Shown one piece after another: positions 6,505 through 12,193 of a DNA stretch of 12,924 bases. The notes under the pieces are model-generated. The model made no database searches. It worked only from the letters and a program-made list of their open reading frames with translations, and had not been told where the DNA came from. The position numbers and the translations under genes were made by a program. Source of the DNA: an uncultured Verrucomicrobiota bacterium (GTDB taxonomy: Bacteria; Verrucomicrobiota; Verrucomicrobiia; Limisphaerales; UBA9464); assembly GCA_903930165.1 (NCBI GenBank), contig CAIYXO010000068.1, forward strand, positions 1-12,924, in the 5' to 3' direction. Numbering within the stretch: position 1 is the first letter of the stretch; each line of letters begins with the position of its first letter.

Positions 6505-7715
6505 TGAGAAGAACCTCCACCTGGGTCTCGAGACTGGCGACGCTGGCGATCGCCTGGCTTTGCCGCTTCCTCGTTGTTTCGGCGACCGCCCACACGGCCA
6601 GCACGGGGCATCTGGAGATCCGGGTTGGGAACGACGGGTTGACCGCGGACATCCTCCTCGCGATCCGCGACCTCGACGATCTGGCGGGTCTCGACGGCGA
6701 CGGCGACGGCAACATCGTCTGGAGCGAGTTGAAGGGTCGCGAGGCGGAGTTGACGCGCTACGTGTCCGAGCGGGTGCGGTTCACGGCGGATGGACAGCCG
6801 ACCCGCGCGGTCGCGACGTCCCTGCTGGTCGAACGGCGCACCGAGGGCTGCTTCGCGGTCTTCCGGCAGGCGATTCCAGGGATCCAGCCGCGGCAGGTCG
6901 GCATCGAGTACACCGTCTTCCGGGAACGGGATCCCCTGCATCGGACGCTGGTCCGGTTCGCCGATCCCGGCGGGGTCCGCACCGCGGTGTTGGGGGTGGT
7001 GCCCGTTGTGGAGTTCGAGGTCGGCGATCGGGACGGGGGACCGACGTTCCTGGGATTCCTGAAGGAAGGCCTGCACCACATCTGGACGGGATACGACCAC
7101 CTCGCGTTCCTGCTGGCTCTTCTACTACCCGCGGTCCTCCAGAGGTCCGGGAACGGCTGGGTGGCGGTGGAGGGATTCCGTTCCGCCCTCGTCCGGATCC
7201 TCGGCATCGTCACCGCGTTCACCGCGGCGCATTCCATCACCTTGGCGCTGGCCGCCCTCGACGTCCTGCGGCCGCCCTCGCGTTGGGTGGAATCGGCGAT
7301 CGCCGCCAGCATCCTGTTCGCGGCTGTCGGGAACATCCGGGGAAGGACCCGAGGTGAAGGTGCGTCCGCCACTGCGAACCCGTCGGGTTGGGCCCGGGGT
7401 TTCTGGTGGCTCTCAAGCCGCCCGGTGGCGGTGGCCTTCCTGTTCGGATTGATCCATGGATTCGGCTTCGCCGGCGTCCTCGCCGAGATGGGGCTCGAGC
7501 CGGGCGGAGTGCTCCTGCCGCTCCTGGGATTCAATGCCGGCGTCGAACTCGGGCAGATGGCCTGCGTCCTCGTCTTCTTCCCGGTCGCGTTCCTCCTGCG
7601 CGGCTCGACCCTCTACCGTCGCGGCCTGGTGCCGGGCCTTTCGATCGCCGTGGGATCGCTGGCCTGCGCTTGGCTGGTGGACCGGGCAGGCGGGTTCGAC
7701 CGCATGCCCTTTTGA
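6504..7715 (+). CDS. HupE/UreJ-family membrane protein with periplasmic N-terminal domain
   Basis: 403-residue membrane protein. A signal-like hydrophobic segment (about 8-29) leads to an exported domain (about 30-175) beginning TAHTASTGHLEI. That domain contains an EF-hand-like loop at 64-75 (DGDGDGNIVWSE, canonical Asp at 1, 3, 5 and Glu at 12). The membrane part (about 185-395) has HupE/UreJ hallmarks: GLHHIWTGYDHLAFLLAL (189-206), FTAAHSITLALAAL (239-252), ESAIAAS (263-269), FGLIHGFGFAG (314-324) and FNAGVELGQ (343-351), with conserved His191, His192, His199, His243 and His319. HupE/UreJ proteins are associated with nickel supply for hydrogenase or urease, but no hydrogenase or urease gene is in view, and this long-front subfamily occurs in other settings. 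It starts within the TPR stop codon and ends the plus-strand run. Transport of a metal is plausible; the substrate is not shown. Confidence 0.9.
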   Translation: MRRTSTWVSRLATLAIAWLCRFLVVSATAHTASTGHLEIRVGNDGLTADILLAIRDLDDLAGLDGDGDGNIVWSELKGREAELTRYVSERVRFTADGQPTRAVATSLLVERRTEGCFAVFRQAIPGIQPRQVGIEYTVFRERDPLHRTLVRFADPGGVRTAVLGVVPVVEFEVGDRDGGPTFLGFLKEGLHHIWTGYDHLAFLLALLLPAVLQRSGNGWVAVEGFRSALVRILGIVTAFTAAHSITLALAALDVLRPPSRWVESAIAASILFAAVGNIRGRTRGEGASATANPSGWARGFWWLSSRPVAVAFLFGLIHGFGFAGVLAEMGLEPGGVLLPLLGFNAGVELGQMACVLVFFPVAFLLRGSTLYRRGLVPGLSIAVGSLACAWLVDRAGGFDRMPF

Positions 7716-7730
7716 GCCGACGATTCGAAG

Positions 7731-7863
7731 GGTGCCTCACGCAAAAACGCCAAGGCGCCAACAGCGCGCGGGATCCCGATTCGAAGCCGCGACCGCCACG
7801 CGGGGTTGGTTTCCGCGACGGGAATCCAACGGCCTCCCCGCCATCCCAGCGGCTTTGCGTGCC
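7731..7863 (-). repeat. Dispersed intergenic repeat, copy A
   Basis: This fills the gap between the convergent HupE-like and yceI-type genes. It carries 8-bp inverted ends, CACGCAAA (7738-7745) and TTTGCGTG (7854-7861), and the core GGTTTCCGCGACGGGAATCC (7808-7827). Its reverse complement aligns with copies B (from 11451) and C (12035-12174). The 15-mer at 7819-7833 recurs exactly, inverted, at 11490-11504. It is non-coding by appearance and could act as a bidirectional transcript end. Confidence 0.75.
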
Positions 7864-7870
7864 GATCTCT

Positions 7871-8479
7871 TCAGCGCGGCGAGGCGCCGGCGAGGCTCAA
7901 CGTGATCTCGATCTCGTCGGAGACCTTGTCCTGCGGCGCGCCCGGGTTGATGCCGTAGTCGCTGCGCTTCACGGTGAAGGTGCTGCGGAGCACCAGCAGG
8001 TCGCCCTTCTGGTTCGGCACGCGCATGCCGAGCTTGTCCTTCAGGTAGGTGGCCTTCACCGGCACGGAGATCTCCTTGGTCACGCCGTGCAGCGTGAACT
8101 TCCCGGTGACCTCGCCGCTGAAATAGCCTCCCTCGGTCTTCACCGCGCCGATGCGGGCGATCTCGAAGCGGATCTCGGGATGGGCCGCGGCGTCGAGCCA
8201 CTGCGCGCCGAGCATGTGGTCCTTCATCATCGGATTCGCCACGTGGAGCGAAGCGGTGCCGACCACGATGGAGCCGGAGGTCTTGGAGGGGTTCTCCGGG
8301 TCGAAGGAAAGGGTGCCGGAGACGCCGTTGGCGGTGCCATTGATGGCCTCTAGGGGCGCATCGAGCTTGAACACGGCGTTGTTCACGCCCTTGGGATCCT
8401 TGAAGTCGAAGCTCAAGGGCGCTGCCGTGACGGCGGTGGCGGTGGCGAGGGCGAACAGGATCGAGGAATGCAGTCTCAT
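7871..8479 (-). CDS. YceI-family periplasmic lipid-binding-type protein
   Basis: 202-residue exported protein of the YceI family, a lipocalin-like beta-barrel that in characterised members holds a polyisoprenoid chain. A signal peptide occupies residues 1-20 (MRLHSSILFALATATAVTAA). Family signatures are FDFKDPKGVNNAVFKLDAP near the mature start, HPEIRFE (100-106), GEVTGKFTLHGVTKEISVPV (122-141) and RSDYGIN (172-178). The length is typical. The ATG at 8479 is chosen for the signal peptide; no Shine-Dalgarno is seen. It lies 73 bp downstream of the small membrane protein on the same strand, so the two are probably one operon. The physiological ligand is unknown; polyisoprenoid quinone or lipid binding is inferred from the family. 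Confidence 0.93.
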   Translation of the reverse strand: MRLHSSILFALATATAVTAAPLSFDFKDPKGVNNAVFKLDAPLEAINGTANGVSGTLSFDPENPSKTSGSIVVGTASLHVANPMMKDHMLGAQWLDAAAHPEIRFEIARIGAVKTEGGYFSGEVTGKFTLHGVTKEISVPVKATYLKDKLGMRVPNQKGDLLVLRSTFTVKRSDYGINPGAPQDKVSDEIEITLSLAGASPR

Positions 8480-8552
8480 GGGATTGTGGGTTTGTTCTTA
8501 CGGTGGGAATCCGACGACGGGTGGAGGGAGCGGAACGGGATTCCGTTCGAAA

Positions 8553-8813
8553 TCAGGAGGGGTTCGTCCGGCTCCTGCGACCCAGGAACGAAAGGCCCGC
8601 CAACGCCGCGGCGCCGGCCAGTGAAACCCCCAGAAGGTCGATGCCCGGAACGAACCGCTTCTCGGTGACCGGATATTCCAGCGTGGTCACCGGATCCGTC
8701 TTCATGGTCGTGACGCTGGTCTTGGTCCAGCCGGTGTTGCGTCCCAAGGCCAGCCAAGTCGCCAATGCGGAGAGGGCGAGGATCACGGAAAGACGACGAA
8801 GCAGTGTTTTCAT
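8553..8813 (-). CDS. Small two-helix membrane protein, unrecognised
   Basis: 86-residue protein that I do not recognise. It has an N-terminal hydrophobic helix (about 7-24, LSVILALSALATWLALG) after a basic start MKTLLRR, a short polar, Thr-rich loop (about 25-58, with TGWTKTS and PVTTLEYPVTEKRFVPG), and a second hydrophobic helix (about 58-78, GIDLLGVSLAGAAALAGLSFLG) ending in a basic RRSRTN tail. This predicts a loop outside the cytoplasm and both ends inside. The clean helix-loop-helix layout, the positive-inside charges and the position directly upstream of the YceI gene argue that it is real. Overlapping frames give arginine- or proline-rich junk. No Shine-Dalgarno is visible. It may assist the YceI protein at the membrane, which is inference from adjacency only. 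Confidence 0.65.
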   Translation of the reverse strand: MKTLLRRLSVILALSALATWLALGRNTGWTKTSVTTMKTDPVTTLEYPVTEKRFVPGIDLLGVSLAGAAALAGLSFLGRRSRTNPS

Positions 8814-9241
8814 TTGGAGATCGGTGACCGGATATCCGGCTGGATTGGGTAGCCGCGCAGCAGCGCCCACTTCGGCGCACACCGCGGAAGGCTTTCGAAC
8901 GAGCTGTCGGGACGGGACCGAGTGTTCATGCTCCAAAGTGGTTGGCGATGTCCGGACGGGAGTTCGTGGTGAACCGCGCCGTCGGCAGATCGTTTGCGAA
9001 AAGCATGCCATCCGATCGGGGTTGGAACCGCAGTGGCACAAAATACTGATGGTCAGATAGATGTGGAGGGCGGTGGGCCTGGTGGCCCGCATCCGGTGGC
9101 TCCACGATTCCTGGTGGTTCCACGAGAAGTCGTTGAACTCGGAGCGGGACCTGGAAACGAGACCGCCAAGCCGTCTCGGATGGTAAGGGAGTCCCCGATG
9201 GCATTTGGCCGCCCCGGGATTTCGGGGCAAGATGGTGGCTC
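8814..9241. other. Divergent intergenic region, no gene recognised
   Basis: 428 bp between the leftward small membrane-protein/YceI unit and the rightward ubiX. I see no credible coding region: the open frames across it give translations without family features. It contains a 12-bp palindrome CCGGATATCCGG (8828-8839) just before the minus-strand start, an imperfect 13-bp direct repeat (9095-9107 and 9113-9125), and a hairpin before ubiX. Promoters for both directions should lie here but could not be picked out by eye. Confidence 0.5.
9211..9228 (+). promoter_or_regulatory. Short hairpin just upstream of ubiX
   Basis: GCCCCG (9211-9216) pairs with CGGGGC (9223-9228) across a 6-base loop, ending 13 bases before the ubiX ATG. 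No T-run follows. It might affect ribosome access to ubiX; weak evidence. Confidence 0.25.
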
Positions 9242-9799
9242 ATGCGGATTCTCATCGCCATCACCGGGGCCAGCGGATCGATCTACGCCCAGCGGTTGCT
9301 CGACCAACTGGATCCCGCCCTGCACGAGGTCCACGTGATGTTCAGCCAGTATGCCGCGCAGGTCCTGGCGGAAGAACTGCCGGACGGGCTGAAGCTGAAG
9401 GAAGGGATCCAGCAGCATGGGCACCGCTCGATGAACCTGCCTTTCGCGAGCGGATCGAATCCGCCGGACGTGATGGTGGTGATCCCGTGCAGTCTCGGGA
9501 CGCTCGGCCGGATTGCGCACGGGTTGAGCTCCGACAGCCTGTTGCGGTGTGCGGACGTCGTCTTGAAGGAGCGTCGCAAGCTGATCCTGGTGCCGCGGGA
9601 GACGCCGCTCTCGTTGATCCACGTGAAGAACTTCGAGCTGCTGCTGCAGGCCGGGGCAACCGTCCTTCCGGCGAACCCGCACTACTACCACCGTCCGACC
9701 ACGGTCGAGGAGGTCGCCGACACCGTGGTGTCTCGGGTGCTCGACCACATGGGCGTGGAACACACGCTGGGGCGCCGCTGGAGGGAGGAGCCGGAGTAG
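9242..9799 (+). CDS. ubiX: Flavin prenyltransferase UbiX
   Basis: 185-residue cytoplasmic enzyme that attaches a dimethylallyl group to FMN to make prenylated FMN, the cofactor of UbiD-type decarboxylases. Motifs are the FMN-binding start ILIAITGASGSIYAQRLL (3-20, Ser11/Ser13), the CSLGTLGRIAHGLSSDSLLR segment (83-102), DVVLKERRKLILVPRETPLS (105-124, with conserved Lys109, Arg119 and Glu120) and ANPHYYHRP (144-152, conserved Tyr). The length matches the family. The ATG at 9242 begins directly at the family's conserved N-terminus. The next functional gene on the strand is the ubiA-type prenyltransferase about 680 bp away, a common partner in ubiquinone synthesis and in futalosine-pathway menaquinone synthesis. 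No ubiD-type gene is in the window. Confidence 0.96.
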   Translation: MRILIAITGASGSIYAQRLLDQLDPALHEVHVMFSQYAAQVLAEELPDGLKLKEGIQQHGHRSMNLPFASGSNPPDVMVVIPCSLGTLGRIAHGLSSDSLLRCADVVLKERRKLILVPRETPLSLIHVKNFELLLQAGATVLPANPHYYHRPTTVEEVADTVVSRVLDHMGVEHTLGRRWREEPE

Positions 9800-9812
9800 G
9801 TGGGGTGGGGCG

Positions 9813-9847
9813 AAGGGTTGAAAGGTTGAATGGGTTGAGGAGCTGAA
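9813..9847 (+). repeat. Short GGTTGAA-type octamer array
   Basis: Just after the ubiX stop, GGTTGAA-like units recur with a period near 8-9 bp (9816-9822, 9824-9830, then GGTTGAG at 9833-9839 and a decayed GCTGAAG at 9842-9848). It is a small degenerate tandem array, non-coding by position, marking the left side of the inserted-looking region between ubiX and ubiA. Confidence 0.55.
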
Positions 9848-9913
9848 GAGCCGAGGAGGGAGATCGGGAGTTCCGGATCTCGAATCGGGAAGGATGGATC
9901 GGAGGGCGAAACG

Positions 9914-9941
9914 CAACGCTCAACATTCAACGCTCAACGCT
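9914..9941 (-). repeat. Inverted heptamer array, left arm
   Basis: Four tandem 7-bp units: CAACGCT, CAACATT, CAACGCT, CAACGCT. Its reverse complement aligns with the array at 10432-10459 at 25 of 28 positions. Together the arms bracket the four-helix-bundle gene. Confidence 0.75.
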
Positions 9942-10072
9942 CAGGGGAGGGATGCGAAGGTCTTGGGTGGGCGGTGGGTGCTCGATGCTACTGGAGTTAG
10001 CAGTCCGCTGAATGGAAATGCATGAAGGGCGATGGAGCGGCTCGAAAAGGCGGAAATGCCAACTGATTTGAC

Positions 10073-10432
10073 TTGGAGGGGCGATTGCTAGTCCTGGCCT
10101 CGGCGGTCATCGACCTGAGCGAGGAGTTGCCCAAGACACGTGCGGGCCTGCATGTGGGAGGACAGATTCTCCGGTCGGGAACATCCCCCTACTCCAATCA
10201 TGGCGAAGCCGAGGCGGCGGAGTCTCGTGACGACTTCATCCACAAGATGAGGATCTGCCTGAAGGAGCTCCGCGAGACCCGTCGATGGGCCTGCCTGATC
10301 CGGCATCGAGGGTGGTGCGAGGGATCGGCTGCCCTGGGCCGCGTGCTGTCCCACGCCGACGAGCTGGTTCGAATCTTCAGCGCCAGCATCCGGACGGCAC
10401 ATCGGAACCGGGAGCGACCCACCGCCTCTTGA
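10073..10432 (+). CDS. Four-helix-bundle (23S rRNA intervening-sequence/bAvd-like) protein, N-terminus doubtful
   Basis: 119-residue protein of the four-helix-bundle family that includes proteins encoded in 23S rRNA intervening sequences and the accessory protein of diversity-generating retroelements. Family features are AVIDLSEELPKTRAGLHVGGQILRSGTSPYSNHGEAEAAESRDDFIHKMRICLKELRETRRWACLI, seen in order from about residue 11. There is no ATG: the frame opens at TTG 10073 right after a TGA (10064-10066), and a TTG at 10085 sits behind GGAGGGG. A different frame starting at ATG 10056, with AAGG before it, encodes MPTDLTWRG and runs into stop TAG at 10089. This would join the family sequence if one G were added to the GGGG at 10078-10081. 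So the gene may be frameshifted, or translated from TTG. Its stop codon lies in the first unit of the right heptamer array. No retroelement or reverse transcriptase is in view. The molecular role of stand-alone members is unknown. Confidence 0.75.
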   Translation: MEGRLLVLASAVIDLSEELPKTRAGLHVGGQILRSGTSPYSNHGEAEAAESRDDFIHKMRICLKELRETRRWACLIRHRGWCEGSAALGRVLSHADELVRIFSASIRTAHRNRERPTAS

Positions 10433-10465
10433 GCGTTGAACGTTGAATGTCGAACGTTGAGCGTT
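10429..10465 (+). repeat. Inverted heptamer array, right arm
   Basis: Five tandem 7-bp units: TTGAGCG, TTGAACG, TTGAATG, TCGAACG, TTGAGCG, then TT. It is the inverse of the array at 9914-9941. The first unit supplies the stop codon of the four-helix-bundle gene, and the last ends 13 bases before the ubiA-type ATG, so the array forms most of that gene's immediate leader. Confidence 0.8.
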
Positions 10466-10478
10466 CCCCGTCTTGGTC

Positions 10479-11429
10479 ATGTTCTCCCTCCTCAACCGCT
10501 GGGCTTCCTTCGTGAAGTTCAGCCACACGGTCTTCGCGCTGCCCTTCGCGCTGGCGGCGATGCTGCTCGCGGCCCGTGAAACCCATGGCTGGCCGGGCTG
10601 GCGGACGTTCCTGCTGATCCTCGTGGCCATGGTCGGCGGACGCACCTGCGCCATGGCGTTCAACCGGATCGTGGACCGCCGCTTCGACGCCCTGAATCCG
10701 CGCACCGCCGGGCGGCATCTCCCGGCAGGCGCCATCTCGCTGGGCAGCGCGGTCCTCCTGTGCGTGCTCAGCGGCGTGGCGCTGGTCGGGGCCAGTTGGG
10801 CGCTCAACCCGGTCTGCTTCGCCCTGTCGCCGGTGGCGCTGTTCCTCGTCTGCTTCTACTCGCTCACCAAGCGCTTCACCGACTTCACCCACGTGTGGCT
10901 GGGCATTGCCCTCGCCGTCGCGCCGGTCGGCGCCTGGCTGGCGGTGAAGGGCGGGTTCGAGTTCGTCCCGAGGGATTCACAGGGTGTGCTCCAGCTCTCC
11001 CGGAGCGCCGTGGTTCCGCTGATCATGGCGGTGGCGGTGCTGCTGTGGCTCTTCGGCTTCGACATCATCTACGCCACGCAGGACTACGAGTTCGACCGGC
11101 GCAACCGGCTGCATTCCCTGGTGGTACGCTGGGGCCCGAAGAACGCCCTCGCAGTCGCCTTCATCGCGCATCTCCTTCTCTGGGGCGTGCTCGCCTTGTT
11201 CGGCGTCGTGGCCGCGTTCCGGCTCGTCTATTGGCTCGGGCTCGTGCTGATCGGGATCCTGCTGCTGCTGGAACATCTCTTCGCACGCAAGCGGGACCCG
11301 CAATCGATCAACGTCGCGTTCTTCAAGCTCAACGGCGTGATCAGCACGCTGTTCCTCGGCGTGGTCGCGGTGGAGGTGGTGTTCCCCTGGTTCCGCGTGC
11401 GTTGGGCGGACGGCTTCCCGGCCTTCTGA
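10479..11429 (+). CDS. ubiA: UbiA-family aromatic prenyltransferase
   Basis: 316-residue integral membrane enzyme that transfers a polyprenyl chain to an aromatic acid in quinone synthesis. Both Asp-rich, Mg-pyrophosphate-binding motifs are present: NRIVDRRFD (62-70, Asn62/Asp66/Asp70) with following NPRTAGRHLPAG, and YATQDYEFD (198-206, Asp202/Asp206) followed by RRNRLHS. YSLTKRFT (128-135) and eight to nine hydrophobic segments fit the fold. With ubiX on the same strand it could serve ubiquinone synthesis (4-hydroxybenzoate as substrate) or the futalosine menaquinone route (MqnP-like); the sequence alone does not decide, so the symbol denotes the family. The ATG at 10479 is preferred to the TTG two codons earlier. 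No Shine-Dalgarno is seen, and its leader is the heptamer array. The stop is followed by TGAGCCGACGAT, shared with the HupE-like gene end. Confidence 0.93.
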   Translation: MFSLLNRWASFVKFSHTVFALPFALAAMLLAARETHGWPGWRTFLLILVAMVGGRTCAMAFNRIVDRRFDALNPRTAGRHLPAGAISLGSAVLLCVLSGVALVGASWALNPVCFALSPVALFLVCFYSLTKRFTDFTHVWLGIALAVAPVGAWLAVKGGFEFVPRDSQGVLQLSRSAVVPLIMAVAVLLWLFGFDIIYATQDYEFDRRNRLHSLVVRWGPKNALAVAFIAHLLLWGVLALFGVVAAFRLVYWLGLVLIGILLLLEHLFARKRDPQSINVAFFKLNGVISTLFLGVVAVEVVFPWFRVRWADGFPAF

Positions 11430-11450
11430 GCCGACGATGCGGAAGGGATT

Positions 11451-11560
11451 GGCTCGCAAAGCCGCGAAGCCACTGTGGAGGGAGAGGAAGCCGTTGGATT
11501 CCCGGTGCGGAACCGTAACCCGGGTGGAGATGGCCGTTTCGGACCGCAATCCGCGCGTGG
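11451..11560 (+). repeat. Dispersed intergenic repeat, copy B
   Basis: This begins GGCTCGCAAAGCCGC and includes GCCGTTGGATTCCCG (11490-11504), an exact inverted match to 7819-7833 in copy A, followed by GCGGAACCGTAACCC. It aligns with the reverse complement of copy A through about 11555 and then diverges, so the far end is lost or decayed. It sits between the UbiA-type gene and the DUF2892 gene. Confidence 0.65.
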
Positions 11561-11629
11561 TCGCCGCCAATCCGCGGTTGGCCGGATCCCGGGGTTCCGG
11601 AGCAGGCTGATCCCAGCAAAGGAAACCGA

Positions 11630-11821
11630 ATGAAAAAGAACCTGGGAAAAATCGACCGCACGATCCGCGTGATCGTCGGACTGGCCATCTTGGCCCTCGG
11701 TGCCGCCAACGGAACCTGGCTCGGCCTGATCGGGCTGGTGCCGCTCCTGACCGGCGCCCTCGGGTTCTGTCCCGCGTACTGCCCGCTCCGCCTGAACAGC
11801 TGCGGGCGTGATGGGTGCTGA
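11630..11821 (+). CDS. Small DUF2892 (YgaP transmembrane-type) membrane protein
   Basis: 63-residue protein with the DUF2892 layout: amphipathic start MKKNLGKIDRTIRVIVGLAIL, two hydrophobic helices (about 12-25 and 28-45), and the cysteine motif GFCPAYCPLRLNSC (45-58), plus a terminal Cys. In other bacteria this module is fused to rhodanese domains (YgaP) or stands alone near sulfur- or redox-related genes; here it stands alone. The start has a good ribosome-binding site, AAAGGA at 11618-11623, 6 bases before the ATG. A strong intrinsic terminator follows about 107 bp downstream. The family call is confident; the cellular role is unknown. Confidence 0.9.
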   Translation: MKKNLGKIDRTIRVIVGLAILALGAANGTWLGLIGLVPLLTGALGFCPAYCPLRLNSCGRDGC

Positions 11822-11927
11822 GGTCTCCTTTGACGGTTTCCGGCCGGGACACCGGCCAAGGTTTCGGATGGTTCGATAGGTGTTCGTCAGTCCGACAGAC
11901 AGTTCAGAGTTCATTGGGTACTGCAAC

Positions 11928-11960
11928 AAAGCCCCGGCCTCAGGCCGGGGCTTTCCTTTT
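11928..11960 (+). terminator. Rho-independent terminator after the DUF2892 gene
   Basis: A perfect 12-bp stem, AAAGCCCCGGCC (11928-11939) with GGCCGGGGCTTT (11943-11954), has a 3-base loop TCA and is followed by CCTTTT. The AAA/TTT ends suggest it may also work for transcripts coming from the convergent transaldolase gene. Confidence 0.88.
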
Positions 11961-11963
11961 CCC

Positions 11964-12023
11964 GGGATCCGGCCCGTCACGGCCGGATCCCTTCGCCCAC
12001 CGCGCTCCCCGTGGGGCGCGGTG
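11964..12023. other. Two further hairpins between convergent genes
   Basis: GGGATCCGGCC (11964-11974) pairs perfectly with GGCCGGATCCC (11981-11991) across a 6-base loop. Next, CACCGCG (11998-12004) and CCCC (12007-12010) pair with GGGG (12013-12016) and CGCGGTG (12017-12023), with a 2-base bulge. Neither has a T-run. They may be back-up barriers to read-through from the transaldolase side or hairpin repeats; the function is inferred. Confidence 0.6.
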
Positions 12024-12034
12024 CAAACGGCAAC

Positions 12035-12174
12035 GGCACGCAACGCCGACAAGCCGCAGGAGAGCGGGAGCGAAACCGAAGGGTTCCCGTGGCGGAAACG
12101 GACGACGAAACGTGATCGCTTCCCCGGTCCCGGTTCCTGGGCCCCTTTGCGTCTTGGCGCTTCTGCGTGAGGAC
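12035..12174 (+). repeat. Dispersed intergenic repeat, copy C
   Basis: This runs from GGCACGCAACGCC to TTGGCGCTTCTGCGTGAGGACC, with the core GGTTCCCGTGGCGGAAAC (12082-12099) matching copy A's reverse complement. The right end lies 20 bp from the transaldolase stop. Read from that gene, copy C has the same orientation as copy A has relative to the HupE-like gene. Confidence 0.7.
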
Positions 12175-12193
12175 CTTCTCCGTTCCGGCCGAC

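Noticed and set aside
5101..6715. Long minus-strand frames opposite the TPR and HupE-like genes
   Set aside because: Compositionally biased Arg/Pro/Gly translations with no domains. The plus-strand genes have signal peptides, repeats and family motifs.
7731..7863. CRISPR-like array suggested by the phased CGCAAA/CGCCAAG motifs
   Set aside because: There are no regular repeats with unique spacers of similar length. The motif belongs to the dispersed intergenic repeat seen in two other places, and no cas gene is present.
9053..9930. Minus-strand frames opposite ubiX
   Set aside because: They are antisense to a motif-complete ubiX and run across repeat arrays; no protein features.
10073..10432. 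A diversity-generating retroelement, given the bAvd-like fold
   Set aside because: No reverse transcriptase and no template/variable repeat pair are visible in the window. The family similarity alone does not support it.
10377..10892. Minus-strand frame opposite the start of ubiA
   Set aside because: It covers the heptamer array and the first Asp-rich motif of UbiA in antisense; composition typical of a shadow frame.
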